A stretch of 64,000 nucleotides of DNA from Peptococcaceae bacterium (GTDB lineage: Bacteria; Bacillota; Desulfotomaculia; Desulfotomaculales; JACDOK01). Below, in pieces: positions 8,701 through 17,607 of this stretch. Location of the stretch: positions 72,768 through 136,767 of the forward strand of contig JACDOK010000002.1 in the NCBI GenBank assembly GCA_017656185.1, written 5' to 3'. Both the position numbers and the translations under genes were made by a program. Positions within the stretch are counted from its first letter, which is position 1. The number at the start of each line of letters is the position of its first letter. The notes below the pieces were generated by a model, which was not told the DNA's origin, ran no database searches, and saw only the letters and a list, made by a program, of their open reading frames with translations.

Positions 8701-8964
8701 CTAAATGACAAACAACTTGAGCAGTATCAACAGCACCACTCCCGGCACCTGCAGGATACCCGCCGTCAGCACGGTAATGGGATTAATAGCGATATGAAAG
8801 CCAAAAACCGATCCTCCCAGGTTTACCAGGAATAAAAATACCGTACCGAGTACCATATACCCTACCAAGCGGCATAAATACTTGAACGGGGTAATAAAAA
8901 ATGTGGCCACCAAATACAAACCCAGCAACCCCATCAGCGCCAACAGCACCATTTGCCAATCCAT
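8701..8964 (-). CDS. bofA: BofA-like pro-sigma-K processing inhibitor family protein
   Basis: In Bacillus, BofA sits in the outer forespore membrane and inhibits the SpoIVFB protease that activates sigma-K during sporulation. The 87-aa product is almost entirely hydrophobic, with segments near residues 5-25, 33-53 and 63-85, and a conserved-looking INPITVLTAGILQVPGVVLL C-terminus. GGAGGAGG precedes the ATG. It follows recR as in Bacillus, which supports the name and indicates a sporulating host. Confidence 0.85.
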   Translation of the reverse strand: MDWQMVLLALMGLLGLYLVATFFITPFKYLCRLVGYMVLGTVFLFLVNLGGSVFGFHIAINPITVLTAGILQVPGVVLLILLKLFVI

Positions 8965-9020
8965 AAAAATCCTCCTCCCCGGTTTGTCCTAATTCATAGA
9001 TATGAATGCAGGGAAGTGGA

Positions 9021-9617
9021 TTATACCTCTCTTCTACCTTCCAGTGCCCTGACCAGCGTGCGCCCGTCAGCGTATTCCAGGTCGGACCCCACCGGCAAAC
9101 CGTAGGCCAGGCGGGTCACCCGCATACCAAGGGGTTTGAGAAGCTTGGCTAGATAAAGAGCCGTAGCATCTCCCTCCAAATCGGCGTTGGTAGCCACAAT
9201 AACTTCCTCGACCGGCGCGTTTTTGACCCGGGCCAACAATTTATCGATACTGAGGTCCTCGGGACCAACCCCGTCCATAGGCGACAAACAGCCGTGAAGC
9301 ACGTGATAATGCCCTTTAAACCCGTGTGTCTTTTCGATCGTGACCACGTCACGGGGATGTTCCACAACGCAAATCACTTTGGGATCACGCGTGTGATCAC
9401 GGCAAAACCCGCAGGGATCGGTATCGGTAATATTAGCGCACAGGGAACAGAACTTCAATTTATCCCTGGCCTCGAGAATGGCCTCGGCCAGGTTAACGGC
9501 TGTTTCCTTGGACGTGGTTATAAGATAAAAAGCCAATCTTTGGGCCGTCTTCGGACCAATGCCGGGTAATTTGCTCAGTTCTTCGATTAAACGTGCTACA
9601 GGTCGGGAATAGTACAT
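9021..9617 (-). CDS. recR: Recombination mediator RecR
   Basis: RecR works with RecF and RecO to load RecA at gaps. The 198-aa protein has the N-terminal helix-hairpin-helix ([16 protein letters not shown]), the four-cysteine zinc finger [16 protein letters not shown] at about 57-72, and a Toprim domain with [16 protein letters not shown] and a later [11 protein letters not shown]. The ATG has AAGGAG upstream. It is 9 bp downstream of ybaB, forming the conserved dnaX-ybaB-recR unit. Confidence 0.96.
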   Translation of the reverse strand: MYYSRPVARLIEELSKLPGIGPKTAQRLAFYLITTSKETAVNLAEAILEARDKLKFCSLCANITDTDPCGFCRDHTRDPKVICVVEHPRDVVTIEKTHGFKGHYHVLHGCLSPMDGVGPEDLSIDKLLARVKNAPVEEVIVATNADLEGDATALYLAKLLKPLGMRVTRLAYGLPVGSDLEYADGRTLVRALEGRREV

Positions 9618-9626
9618 TGCGGCTCC

Positions 9627-9935
9627 TTAAAACAGGCCCGGGATTTTCATCCCGCCGGTCAGTTTACTCATCTCGCTGGCCACCATATTGTGCGATTGCC
9701 GTAAAGCTTCGTTAGCGGCGGCTAGAACCAAGTCTTGGAGCATTTCTACATCTTCCGGGTCCACCACTTCCGGTTTGATTTCGACGGCAACCAGTTCCTG
9801 CCTGCCGTTGGCAACCACTTTAACGGCCCCGCCGCCCGCCGTAGCTTCGACGGTACGTTCTGCCAACTCTTCCTGCATCTTAGCCATCTGGGCCTGCATC
9901 TTCTGAACTTGTTTCATCATTTTGTTAATGTCCAA
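9627..9935 (-). CDS. YbaB/EbfC family nucleoid-associated protein
   Basis: A small dimeric DNA-binding protein of the family encoded between dnaX and recR in most bacteria. The N-terminus is a Met/Gln/Lys-rich amphipathic helix ([20 protein letters not shown]), followed by [20 protein letters not shown]. The open frame extends to 9986, but the TTG at 9935 has AAAGGAGG 10 nt upstream and gives the usual 102 aa; the upstream part overlaps the spacer after dnaX. Confidence 0.92.
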   Translation of the reverse strand: MDINKMMKQVQKMQAQMAKMQEELAERTVEATAGGGAVKVVANGRQELVAVEIKPEVVDPEDVEMLQDLVLAAANEALRQSHNMVASEMSKLTGGMKIPGLF

Positions 9936-9954
9936 CTTACCGGTACCTCCTTTT

Positions 9955-11370
9955 TTATGCTTCCCCGGAGCTATCGTCCTTAACACATTCTATGAGCCAT
10001 TTCCCCGGGAAGAAAATGGACAAGATTTCTTCGAGAGTGTTTTTATTCTCCGGGCGGTCAATTTTTTCTCGGGCAAAGGATTGGGAAAAACGGAGTATAA
10101 GACGCCTGTTCCCTGCCATTTCCGGAGTGGCACGGGCCAAAAAAGGGGCCGCGGGTGGACGCTTTTTCTTAAACTCCGCCATAATTTCCGGCCATTTATC
10201 ATTTACAGCGGGCTCTACCGGAGGTGCTCCGGGCGTACGCCGCGGCGGGAGAGAAGAAGCGGGTGGTATGGGCTTGCCCGGGAGACCCGCCACTTTTCTT
10301 TCCAGTGCCGTCACCCGCTGTTCCAAGTCGTCGTCCAGGTAGATGAACTTAACCACGGCCAATTCCAGAGGGATACTCTGCCGGCTGGCAAATTTCATCT
10401 CCTGTTCCGCTTTGGACAACAGATCGGCCAGACGCAGGAGGTGCCTGGTATTGAGTGCAAGCGGAACATTGCCCCCCTCCAGGGTCTTCAGCAGTAAACC
10501 TCTGACGTAGTCGGTTAGTTCCTGGGTAAAAATACGCAAATCTTTGCCGTCGTGTTCCAATTCATGGATACAACAAAGAGCCGGTCCCGCCTTTCTTTCA
10601 GCCAGGTAACGGAGCATCCGTTCAAGTATCTCTTCTTGTACCGTTCCGAGGATGGCATGAACGTCATCCAGCGTTACCTGACCCTCACTGAGGGCTGCAA
10701 CTTGATCCAGGATACTGAGCGCATCTCGCAGGCTGCCCTCGCTGGTTTTGGCAATCAGCATCAAAGCCCTTGGCTCAACCGCAAGACCGGCTCCCTTAAC
10801 GACCTCTTCCAATCGCGTTAGGATGTCACGGGTACTAATGCGCCTGAAATCAAAGCGCTGGCAGCGTGAAATAATGGTCAAAGGCACTTTATGCGGTTCA
10901 GTCGTGGCCAGAACAAAAACGACGTGAGGAGGAGGTTCTTCGAGCGTCTTGAGCAGCGCGTTAAAAGCTTCATTAGTCAGCATATGCACTTCGTCAATAA
11001 TATAAACTTTATATGATGCCGCCGCAGGGCGAAATTTCACCTTTTCACGAAGATCGCGCACCTCGTCCACCCCGCGGTTGGAGGCCGCATCAATTTCCAA
11101 CACGTCAACGGCCGCGCCCGCGTTAATGGAATAACACAAAGAACAGCTGTTGCACGGTTCGGCCCCGTCCGGGTTAAGGCAGTTTAAAGCCTTAGCCAGT
11201 ACCTTGGCTGTAGTCGTCTTGCCCGTACCACGCGGCCCGCAGAAAAGATAAGCGTGCGCCTGTTTGCTGCGGCGCACGGCATTAGCCAGCGTGCGCGTTA
11301 CGTGCTGCTGGCCTACAATCTCATTAAACGTCTGCGGCCGCCAAGTGCGGTACAGAGCTTGATAGGACAT
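9955..11370 (-). CDS. dnaX: DNA polymerase III gamma/tau subunit
   Basis: The ATPase motor of the clamp loader. Seen are Walker [13 protein letters not shown] at about 45-56, the zinc module [16 protein letters not shown] at about 64-79, [22 protein letters not shown] with the DExx motif, and the SRC motif ([10 protein letters not shown]). Domain III follows, with a proline-rich linker near 375-400 and a short C-terminal segment. At 471 aa it is shorter than Bacillus DnaX (563 aa), mainly in the C-terminal polymerase and helicase-binding part. Confidence 0.95.
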   Translation of the reverse strand: MSYQALYRTWRPQTFNEIVGQQHVTRTLANAVRRSKQAHAYLFCGPRGTGKTTTAKVLAKALNCLNPDGAEPCNSCSLCYSINAGAAVDVLEIDAASNRGVDEVRDLREKVKFRPAAASYKVYIIDEVHMLTNEAFNALLKTLEEPPPHVVFVLATTEPHKVPLTIISRCQRFDFRRISTRDILTRLEEVVKGAGLAVEPRALMLIAKTSEGSLRDALSILDQVAALSEGQVTLDDVHAILGTVQEEILERMLRYLAERKAGPALCCIHELEHDGKDLRIFTQELTDYVRGLLLKTLEGGNVPLALNTRHLLRLADLLSKAEQEMKFASRQSIPLELAVVKFIYLDDDLEQRVTALERKVAGLPGKPIPPASSLPPRRTPGAPPVEPAVNDKWPEIMAEFKKKRPPAAPFLARATPEMAGNRRLILRFSQSFAREKIDRPENKNTLEEILSIFFPGKWLIECVKDDSSGEA

Positions 11371-11631
11371 TTTTCCACCTCATTTTCAAGATTAGCACAG
11401 GCTTACATGGAGGTCAAGGAATGCAGTAGAGATCCGGTAGAGATCCAATAAAAATCTGGTAGAATATACAATCTGTTTGTTTTGGGCATTGATTCCTGCT
11501 TACTGCTTCCTGATTATTCCTCATGCCTCACTCCTCACTGTTTACCGTTTACTGTTCACTGTTTACTACTTCCTGATTATGACTTATTATGGATTATTAT
11601 GTCTGCATTTGGTTTATTATGGCATATAAAT
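11371..11631. repeat. Gene-free spacer with 11-bp array and TTTACTG-type repeats
   Basis: The spacer between dnaX and the SRP RNA holds a four-unit 11-bp array at 11423-11468 (GCAGTAGAGAT, CCGGTAGAGAT, CCAATAAAAAT, CTGGTAGAATAT). It is followed by a TTTTGGGCATTGATTCCTGC segment and a degenerate TTTACTG tandem near 11537-11569, then an AT-rich TTATTATG run. No gene was found. It belongs to the same modular repeat family as the spacers at 1.8, 13.5, 50.3 and 56.4 kb. Confidence 0.7.
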
Positions 11632-11656
11632 CAAAAAGACGCCTTTCAGGCGCCTC
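11632..11656 (-). terminator. Terminator of the SRP RNA gene
   Basis: On the minus strand AGGCGCCT-GAA-AGGCGTCT forms an 8-bp stem (one G-T pair) followed by TTTTT, 13 bp beyond the SRP RNA 3' end. Confidence 0.75.
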
Positions 11657-11668
11657 ATCTTTAAACTT

Positions 11669-11938
11669 GGCCGTGCACCTGCCCTTGAAAGCAACTTCCG
11701 GGCGTTACCTGCCGCAGGTAACTCGGGCCAGGCACCCTCGCGGCACCCGGAGTGATTCCCTTAGTGCTGCTTCCGCCAGGACCTGACACGGTTCGGGAGA
11801 CCCCGTCGCGCGAGACCCAACCGTCTACGTCCCTTACGGAGGTCAGACCCCACAAGTCACATCCTCAGGCAGGACTTCAACCCCGCTATAGCGGATTGCG
11901 GGTTACAGGGCACCGCTACCTCCCCGTCTAGCACGGCC
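11669..11938 (-). ncRNA. ffs: Signal recognition particle RNA, large Bacillus type
   Basis: About 270 nt. It contains the highly conserved domain IV tetraloop region GTCAGGTCCTGGCGGAAGCAGC and the 5' domain GGGGAGGTAGCGGTGCCCTGTA, matching the layout of Bacillus scRNA with an Alu domain. The two ends (GGCCGTGC and GCACGGCC) are complementary and set the boundaries. It binds Ffh for cotranslational membrane targeting. Its position next to dnaX and tadA is the same as in Bacillus. Confidence 0.93.
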
Positions 11939-11991
11939 GAAAAATTATCGCCGGATCGTCAAAACCGACTTCCGACGATTATGGACATGTA

Positions 11992-12082
11992 TGGCGGAGA
12001 GAGTGGGATTCGAACCCACGAGACGGTACAACCGTCCACACGCTCTCCAGGCGTGCGCCTTCATCCACTCGGCCATCTCTCC
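11992..12082 (-). tRNA. tRNA-Ser(GGA)
   Basis: A class II tRNA with a long variable arm. The anticodon loop CTGGAGA gives GGA, reading UCC and UCU. CCA is encoded. This is the tRNA predicted to be sensed by the T-box upstream of the serA-serS operon. Confidence 0.95.
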
Positions 12083-12291
12083 ACGCTTGGATGATTAGCT
12101 GTAACCAGAAGTATTTACTTTTTACCTTCAACCGCTGCAATTATATATTATACACGTTTCACCGTTCAACTGCAAGGGGGCGTCAGTTGTTAGTGTCAGT
12201 CTTCAGGCGTACATCAATATCCTTCGGCCTGAATCTCTTTCCAAATTTCGGTTATGTCCGGCATTATAGCTTCCTTTGTCAGCCCATATAG

Positions 12292-12327
12292 GAAAAGGGG
12301 TTCGCGTTCAATCGCGAAACCCCTTTA
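12292..12327 (-). terminator. Terminator after tRNA-Ser(CGA)
   Basis: AAAGGGGTTTCGCG and CGCGAACCCCTTTT (minus strand) pair over about 13 bp with one mismatch and end in a T-rich stretch, 13 bp beyond the tRNA 3' end. Confidence 0.7.
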
Positions 12328-12339
12328 ACGTTCTTGTTC

Positions 12340-12435
12340 TGGCGGAGAGAGTGGGATTCGAACCCACGAGGCGGATTTTGGTCCGCCTACTCGATTTCGA
12401 GTCGAGCGCCTTAAACCAGACTCAGCCATCTCTCC
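12340..12435 (-). tRNA. tRNA-Ser(CGA)
   Basis: A class II tRNA of 96 nt. The anticodon stem-loop CTCGA-CTCGAAA-TCGAG gives CGA, reading UCG. CCA is encoded. It lies just downstream of tadA. Confidence 0.95.
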
Positions 12436-12448
12436 GCTTGTTAAAAAC

Positions 12449-12934
12449 TCATTCGCTTCTCAGTTCCTTAAAAAACTGCTGTAAAATAGCACGGCACTCT
12501 TCTTCCAGCACACCGGGTATTACCTCCACCTGGTGGTTGAACCTTTCGTCACGCAACAGGTCAACTACTGTTCCCGCCGCACCCGCCTTCGGGTCATACG
12601 CTCCAAAAACCAGGCGCGGCACCCGAAACTGTACCAGAGCGCCGGCACACATAGGACACGGCTCAAGAGTTATATAAACCGTAACTCCCTCCAGCCGCCA
12701 GTCACCCAAAACCCCGGCGGCCTGGCGCATCGCAAGCATTTCGGCATGTGCCGCTGCGTCTTTAGTGGTTTCCCGCAGGTTGTGTCCCCGTGCTATAATT
12801 TTATCGTCCCGTACCACTACGGCACCGACGGGAACCTCACCCAGTGTATAGGCTTTGCGCGCTTCTTTCAGCGCCTCGCACATATACCCGGCATGGATAC
12901 GTTCCTGCGGGTCATTAATAATATCTCTATTCAT
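12449..12934 (-). CDS. tadA: tRNA-specific adenosine deaminase TadA
   Basis: Deaminates A34 to inosine in tRNA-Arg(ACG). The zinc and catalytic signature is complete: HAEMLAMRQA (His ligand and catalytic Glu) at about 69-78 and PCPMCAGAL at about 98-106. The 161-aa length is normal. No strong ribosome binding site is seen before the listed ATG; an internal ATG at 12883 (MCEALKEA) is an alternative. The gene sits between tRNA genes, and its expected substrate tRNA-Arg(ACG) is encoded about 180 bp upstream on the same strand. Confidence 0.94.
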   Translation of the reverse strand: MNRDIINDPQERIHAGYMCEALKEARKAYTLGEVPVGAVVVRDDKIIARGHNLRETTKDAAAHAEMLAMRQAAGVLGDWRLEGVTVYITLEPCPMCAGALVQFRVPRLVFGAYDPKAGAAGTVVDLLRDERFNHQVEVIPGVLEEECRAILQQFFKELRSE

Positions 12935-12954
12935 AACATAATATGCATTAGGTA

Positions 12955-13031
12955 TGGTACGCCCGGAGGGACTCGAACCCCCGACACGTGGTTTAGGAAA
13001 CCACTGCTCTATCCGCCTGAGCTACGGGCGC
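12955..13031 (-). tRNA. tRNA-Arg(CCT)
   Basis: 77 nt with encoded CCA. The anticodon stem-loop GTGGT-TTCCTAA-ACCAC gives CCT, reading AGG. Confidence 0.94.
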
Positions 13032-13113
13032 TTATTTAAAATTTAAAGAAGTGGAAAATGCACTGTGAGATTACCCTCACATCGCACCCCGCACTTCTCG
13101 CCTTCCTTACTTA

Positions 13114-13189
13114 TGGCGCGCCCGGAGGGATTCGAACCCCCAACCTACAGATCCGTAGTCTGCCGCTCTATCCGTTGAGCTACGGGCGC
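13114..13189 (-). tRNA. tRNA-Arg(ACG)
   Basis: 76 nt with encoded CCA. The anticodon loop CTACGGA gives ACG, which after deamination by TadA becomes ICG and reads CGU, CGC and CGA. Confidence 0.94.
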
Positions 13190-13192
13190 ATA

Positions 13193-13287
13193 TGGCGGAG
13201 AGAGTGGGATTCGAACCCACGATACGGGTTTTGGCCCGTATAGTCGCTTAGCAGGCGACCGCCTTCGACCTGCTCGGCCATCTCTCC
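13193..13287 (-). tRNA. tRNA-Ser(GCT)
   Basis: A 95-nt class II tRNA with encoded CCA. The anticodon stem-loop GTCGC-CTGCTAA-GCGAC gives GCT, reading AGC and AGU. Confidence 0.95.
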
Positions 13288-13329
13288 GCAGTATTATATT
13301 AATATAGGTATCCCACTACCATCCGCAAC

Positions 13330-13421
13330 TGGCGGAGGGGGTGGGATTCGAACCCACGGAACCACTCAGGGTTCAACGGTTTTCAAGACCGTCTCCTTAA
13401 ACCGGGCTCGGACACCCCTCC
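13330..13421 (-). tRNA. tRNA-Ser(TGA)
   Basis: A 92-nt class II tRNA with encoded CCA. The anticodon stem-loop ACGGT-CTTGAAA-ACCGT gives TGA, reading UCA and neighbours. It completes a set of four serine isoacceptors in 1.4 kb. Confidence 0.95.
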
Positions 13422-13485
13422 GTGGCCGTTCCATCAGCAAATATCACTATAACATAAACGGCAGGGCCTTGTCAATGATGAAACG

Positions 13486-13584
13486 CCCAGCACTCAGTAA
13501 ACAACGCAGAGTTCAAATGTCCATTCCAGTTGTCCAATGATACTTTAGTGCATCTATCCATCATTGTCAGCACTGAGTGCTGGG
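13486..13584. repeat. Hairpin-ended repeat element, long form
   Basis: A 99-bp element bounded by CCCAGCACTCAGT and its inverted copy ending CTGAGTGCTGGG. A related 98-bp element with the same ends and a recognisably similar interior lies at 29288-29385. Short forms occur at 50303 and 56572. It resembles a miniature non-coding element but no mobility gene or target duplication was identified. Confidence 0.7.
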
Positions 13585-13706
13585 CTTTGATACAGTGGGG
13601 ACACAGTGGTGATACGGTAGGATTGCCGGGCATTCCTTACGGGTCCGGGAGGGTTACAAACCCTCCCCTACATTCTGTTTACTGTTTACTGTTTACTGTT
13701 TACTGC
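13585..13706. repeat. GATACGGT segment, GGGAGGG hairpin and 7-bp TTTACTG tandem
   Basis: Directly after the hairpin element come GATACAGTGGGGACACAGTG and GTGATACGGTAGG, a GGGCATTCCTTACGGG segment, and a GGGAGGGTTACAAACCCTCCC hairpin. A TTTACTG tandem of about four units follows and reaches into the 3' end of the hdrA gene at about 13719. The same modules, in other orders, recur at 29.56-29.64 and 56.39-56.62 kb. No gene is visible. Confidence 0.7.
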
Positions 13707-16700
13707 TCACTGATTACTGAGTGCCTCCTCGACCATGGCCAGGAGCTGCTCATCCTCGAAACCGTTCTGGCGGCAAGCACCGCTGGGACAGGTAGCCGCA
13801 CACGTCCCACAGCCCCGGCATACCACTTCCTGTACCTGCGCCGTTCCGCGTTCGGGGTCAATGGTTATCGCCTCGTAGGGACACACCGCAGCACACAGAC
13901 CGCAGCCCGAACACAGGGCGGGATCTACCACGGAACTGGTCCCCACACTTTCAAGCCGCTGCTTGCTCAACATCGTGGCCGCGCGCATGCCGGCGGCCCC
14001 GGCCTGTGCCAGTGATTCGCTCAGCATTTTGGGAGCGTGCGCCAGGCCGCAAAGGTAGACCCCATCACTTGCAGAGTCGACCGGGCGCAGTTTCATATGC
14101 GCCTCGGCAAAAAAGCCATCGGGATTAAGTGGGGTCTTGAACAAGCGGCTTAGTTTTTGATTGTCCCGGCGTGGAACGATGGCGGCACTCAAACCAAGAA
14201 TGTCGGCTCTAATGGTCAGTTCCTCATTAAGCACAGGATCGATGACCGTAACGGCAACTTTGTTCCCCTCGGCCCTGACCGCCGGTTTCTTGTCAGGCCG
14301 GTACCGGATAAACACCACACCCTGCTCGCGTGCCCGCCGGTAATACTGTTCCCGCAGGCCGTAAGTCATCATATCCCGGTACAGGATAAAGATATTGACC
14401 CTTGGATTCAGGCGCTTGATACGCAGGGCGTTTTTAACGGCATGGGAACAGCACAGGCGGCTGCAGTAAGGCCGTTCATCGTTACGCGACCCCACACACT
14501 GAATCATAACCACCGTATCAATACCGTGCAGTTTCCCGAGGTCCAGTTTCTGCTCCAGTTCGGTTTGGGTCATAACCGCGGAATGTGCTCCGTACAGGTA
14601 CTCCCGGGGGTGGGACTCCTCCGCCCCGGAGGCCAGGATAACCACTCCGTGATGGAGTTCTCTTTCCTCATCACCGACGCGGATTCTCGTCCGGTAATTA
14701 CCCGCATACCCCTCCACCGCCAGGATACTGCTCCCGGTCAGCACTTCAATCAAAGGATGATAACTCACCCTGTCAACCATCAGGCGCAGAAAAGCCTGTG
14801 CATCGGAGCCGTCAAGAGTATGAAACAGGTGCCGCAGGTTTCCGCCCAAATAGGGTTCCTGTTCCACGAGAAAAACGCGGAAGCCCTGGTCGGCCACTGT
14901 CAATGCCGCCGTCATTCCTGCCGCTCCACCGCCCACAACCAGGGCTTGCGGAACGATTTGCAAAGAGACGGTGGTTACCGGCTTCAGCAGCCGCACTTTG
15001 GCCACCGCCATCCGTACCAGATCCTTGGCCTTGACCGTGGCTTCTTCCGGAACATGCTGGTGTACCCAGGCTACGTGTTCCCGGATATTGACCTGTTCAT
15101 AAAGATAAGGATTAAGACCTGCTTCCCGCAACCCGGACTGGAAAAGGGGGGCATGCGTGCGCGGTGTACAGGAAGCAACTACCACACGGTTGAGATTGTA
15201 CTCTCTGATACACTCCACGATCCGGTTAATACTGTCCTGAGAGCAGGCAAACATGAACTCTTCCGTATATACCACGCCATGCAGTTCCCGCGCATAGCGC
15301 ACTAACCCGGGTACATCTACTACCGACCCGATATTGGTACCGCAGTGGCATACAAAGACCCCTATACGGGGTTCTTGGCGGTCTACATCCCTTTCAGGGG
15401 GATAAGTCTTTACAGAAGCAAGGCTGCCCCGGGCCGGGTGCAGTAAACGGGCGATCTCACCGGCAGCAGCTCCGGCTTCCACTACAACCTCGGGGATGTC
15501 CCGGGGACCGTTGAGAGCACCCGCCGTAAAAATTCCCGGGCGGGAGGTCAGAGTCGGATAAAGCTCCCACGTGTCACAGAAGCCGTAGTTATTAAGCTGT
15601 ATACCTGTCACCTTCGTTAAGTCATACACGTCTGGGGACGGCCGCATCCCCACCGATAACACAACCAGATCGAAATCTTCCTCCCGGAAGCCTCCATCCG
15701 GTAAACGATACCTGATGCGCAGGTTTTTACTGCGCTGTAGCTCCTGCACGGCAGAAATCATACACCGCACGTACCGCACGCCGTAGCGATCACGGGCACG
15801 CTGGTAATAACGCTCGTAATCTTTGCCGAAAACACGTATATCCATGCAAAACAACGCTACATCAAGGTCGGGAAGATGTTCCTTAGCCAGCATGGCCTGC
15901 TTGGTTGCATACATACAGCAAACGGACGAGCAGTACTCCTGACCGTGGGCCAGATCCCGGGACCCGGCACACTGAATGAAGGCTATTTTGCGCGGCTCTT
16001 TACCGTCCGAAGGGCGCAAGATGCTACCCCCGTGCGGCCCCGATGCGCTCAGAAGCCGTTCAAACTGAATACCGGTGATAACGTTGGGGTAGAGACCGTA
16101 GCCCCACTCCTCGCGCGTCCCTGCTTCTATAAGTTCATAACCAGTACTTAAAATTAGGGCCCCTACCCTGATAATCTTCTCTTCATCCCACATAAAGGGA
16201 TTAATGGCATCCGACGGGCAGGCTTCCTGGCACTTAACACATTCCGGGCACTTATCCATATCAATTACGTAAGCACCGGGGAAAGCCTGGGCGTACGGGC
16301 GGTAAATGGCTTTACGCAAGCTCATACCCGCATTGAATTGATCTTTAACTTCGATAGGGCAGACCGTGGCGCAATCTCCACAGCCGATACATTTATCCAG
16401 TTTTACGTAACGCGCCCGCAGTCTCAGGCGCACCTCGAAATTCCCCGGTTCGCCCCTCAGTCCTTTGATTTCGGCACAGGTAAGTACGGTAATATTGGGA
16501 TGCCGCCCGCACTCTACCAGCCGCGGTGATAAAGTACACATAGAGCAGTCGTTGGTAGGAAACGTTTTATCCAGCTGCGCCATCCTGCCCCCAATGGCGG
16601 GCTGTTTTTCAACCAGATAGACTTTAAAACCCGCTTCCGCCAAATCCAAAGCTGACTGGATACCGCCAACCCCTCCGCCGACCGCCATGACTGACCCGTT

Positions 16701-16733
16701 TACTACTCCCTTGTTATGCGGGTGCAACGACAC
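13707..16733 (-). CDS. Tandem HdrA-like iron-sulfur flavoprotein
   Basis: An HdrA-type subunit handles flavin-based electron transfer or bifurcation between ferredoxin, a hydride donor and a disulfide-type acceptor. This 1008-aa protein contains two HdrA-like halves. Half one has an FAD loop (VGGGVGGIQSALDLAEAGF), the HdrA cluster motif NDCSMCTLSPRLVECG and two ferredoxin clusters (CIGCGDCATVCPIE, CPECVKCQEACP). Half two starts near residue 620 with a second FAD loop (VGGGAAGMTAAL) but lacks the CSMC motif. The C-terminus carries two more clusters (CSGCGLCAAVCPYEAI, CRGCGTCAATCPSGAC). The GTG at 16733 has AAAGGGGAGG upstream; the frame extends 11 codons further. Substrate is unknown. Confidence 0.88.
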   Translation of the reverse strand: MSLHPHNKGVVNGSVMAVGGGVGGIQSALDLAEAGFKVYLVEKQPAIGGRMAQLDKTFPTNDCSMCTLSPRLVECGRHPNITVLTCAEIKGLRGEPGNFEVRLRLRARYVKLDKCIGCGDCATVCPIEVKDQFNAGMSLRKAIYRPYAQAFPGAYVIDMDKCPECVKCQEACPSDAINPFMWDEEKIIRVGALILSTGYELIEAGTREEWGYGLYPNVITGIQFERLLSASGPHGGSILRPSDGKEPRKIAFIQCAGSRDLAHGQEYCSSVCCMYATKQAMLAKEHLPDLDVALFCMDIRVFGKDYERYYQRARDRYGVRYVRCMISAVQELQRSKNLRIRYRLPDGGFREEDFDLVVLSVGMRPSPDVYDLTKVTGIQLNNYGFCDTWELYPTLTSRPGIFTAGALNGPRDIPEVVVEAGAAAGEIARLLHPARGSLASVKTYPPERDVDRQEPRIGVFVCHCGTNIGSVVDVPGLVRYARELHGVVYTEEFMFACSQDSINRIVECIREYNLNRVVVASCTPRTHAPLFQSGLREAGLNPYLYEQVNIREHVAWVHQHVPEEATVKAKDLVRMAVAKVRLLKPVTTVSLQIVPQALVVGGGAAGMTAALTVADQGFRVFLVEQEPYLGGNLRHLFHTLDGSDAQAFLRLMVDRVSYHPLIEVLTGSSILAVEGYAGNYRTRIRVGDEERELHHGVVILASGAEESHPREYLYGAHSAVMTQTELEQKLDLGKLHGIDTVVMIQCVGSRNDERPYCSRLCCSHAVKNALRIKRLNPRVNIFILYRDMMTYGLREQYYRRAREQGVVFIRYRPDKKPAVRAEGNKVAVTVIDPVLNEELTIRADILGLSAAIVPRRDNQKLSRLFKTPLNPDGFFAEAHMKLRPVDSASDGVYLCGLAHAPKMLSESLAQAGAAGMRAATMLSKQRLESVGTSSVVDPALCSGCGLCAAVCPYEAITIDPERGTAQVQEVVCRGCGTCAATCPSGACRQNGFEDEQLLAMVEEALSNQ

Positions 16734-16755
16734 GTCAACAACCTCCCCTTTAGTA

Positions 16756-17607
16756 TCAATACGCAAGGGTCAGTTCCTGTAGAAGCGGAAAAGGATTCAC
16801 GAGATGCCTGCGCAGCCACAATGACACACCCGGCAGCCCGAAAGCCAATCCAAGCAGTTCGGTAAAGTAAAAACTGGGAATACGTGGGGTTCCAGGCGGG
16901 CGATGCAGTTCCAGATTAGTCTGGCATAAGGGGCACGCGGTTACCAACGCATCCGCCCCGGCTTCCGCAGCCATTTCCAGCAGCCGGCCGGCCATTCCCG
17001 CCGCCACCTGCGGGCTGGCAAGGGCGCTGCTCGCGCCACAGCAATCGGTTTTACACGACCAGGATTTTACCTCGGCACCCAGTTCGGTCATTAGTTGGTC
17101 CAATAACACCGGGTTCTCAGCACTGTCAAACCCGGTTATTTCCGGCGGCCGTACCAGGAGGCATCCGTAGTAGCTTACGACCTTCAACCCGTTCAGAGGA
17201 CGACGCACGTGAGCGGCAATTTCGTCAAACCCGACACGTTTTACCACTACTTCCAGCAGGGAAAGTACGGTAATCTTACCCTGGAAGTCCCCAAAAGCGC
17301 TGCCTACCAAACGGTCCGGGTCCTGCCCGTGCCGCAGGGCATGTTCGGCCCTTTTTAAACGGTTATAACAGGCGGCACAAGGCGTAACAACATCAAACCC
17401 GGCCCTCTCCGCGATAAGCAGGTTGCGGGCCGGGAGTGCCAGTGCCAGGGTGGAGTTGATCGAATGGGCCGATGTCGCGCCGCAGCAGTTCCAGTCATCA
17501 ATCTCAGCCAAATGTATACCCAGCGCCGTACATACGGCCCGTGACGATTGATCATATTCCTTTCCCGTGGCCTCCAGCGAACATCCAGGATAGTAGGACA
17601 ACCTCAC
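16756..17607 (-). CDS. HdrB-like CCG-domain protein
   Basis: HdrB subunits hold the catalytic noncubane [4Fe-4S] clusters that reduce disulfides or comparable acceptors. The 283-aa protein has two cysteine-rich CCG domains: YYPGCSLEATGKEY at the start with DWNCCGATSAHS and CAACYNRL, then YYGCLLVRP, DCCGASSALASP and CPLCQTNLE. All expected cysteines seem present. The GTG start overlaps the hdrC stop (GTGA). A tandem-HdrA gene follows, giving the order hdrC-hdrB-hdrA. Confidence 0.9.
   Translation of the reverse strand: MRLSYYPGCSLEATGKEYDQSSRAVCTALGIHLAEIDDWNCCGATSAHSINSTLALALPARNLLIAERAGFDVVTPCAACYNRLKRAEHALRHGQDPDRLVGSAFGDFQGKITVLSLLEVVVKRVGFDEIAAHVRRPLNGLKVVSYYGCLLVRPPEITGFDSAENPVLLDQLMTELGAEVKSWSCKTDCCGASSALASPQVAAGMAGRLLEMAAEAGADALVTACPLCQTNLELHRPPGTPRIPSFYFTELLGLAFGLPGVSLWLRRHLVNPFPLLQELTLAY

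Noticed and set aside
12091-12291. 66-aa plus-strand ORF between the two tRNA-Ser genes
   Set aside because: No ribosome binding site or motif; the spacer contains a tRNA terminator on the other strand.
13676-13719. Tandem TTTACTG repeat as a possible CRISPR remnant
   Set aside because: The 7-bp units have no spacers and there are no cas genes; it is a simple tandem repeat.
14157-15305. 382-aa plus-strand ORF
   Set aside because: It is antisense to the tandem HdrA gene, whose cysteine and flavin motifs are unmistakable; high GC makes long antisense frames common.
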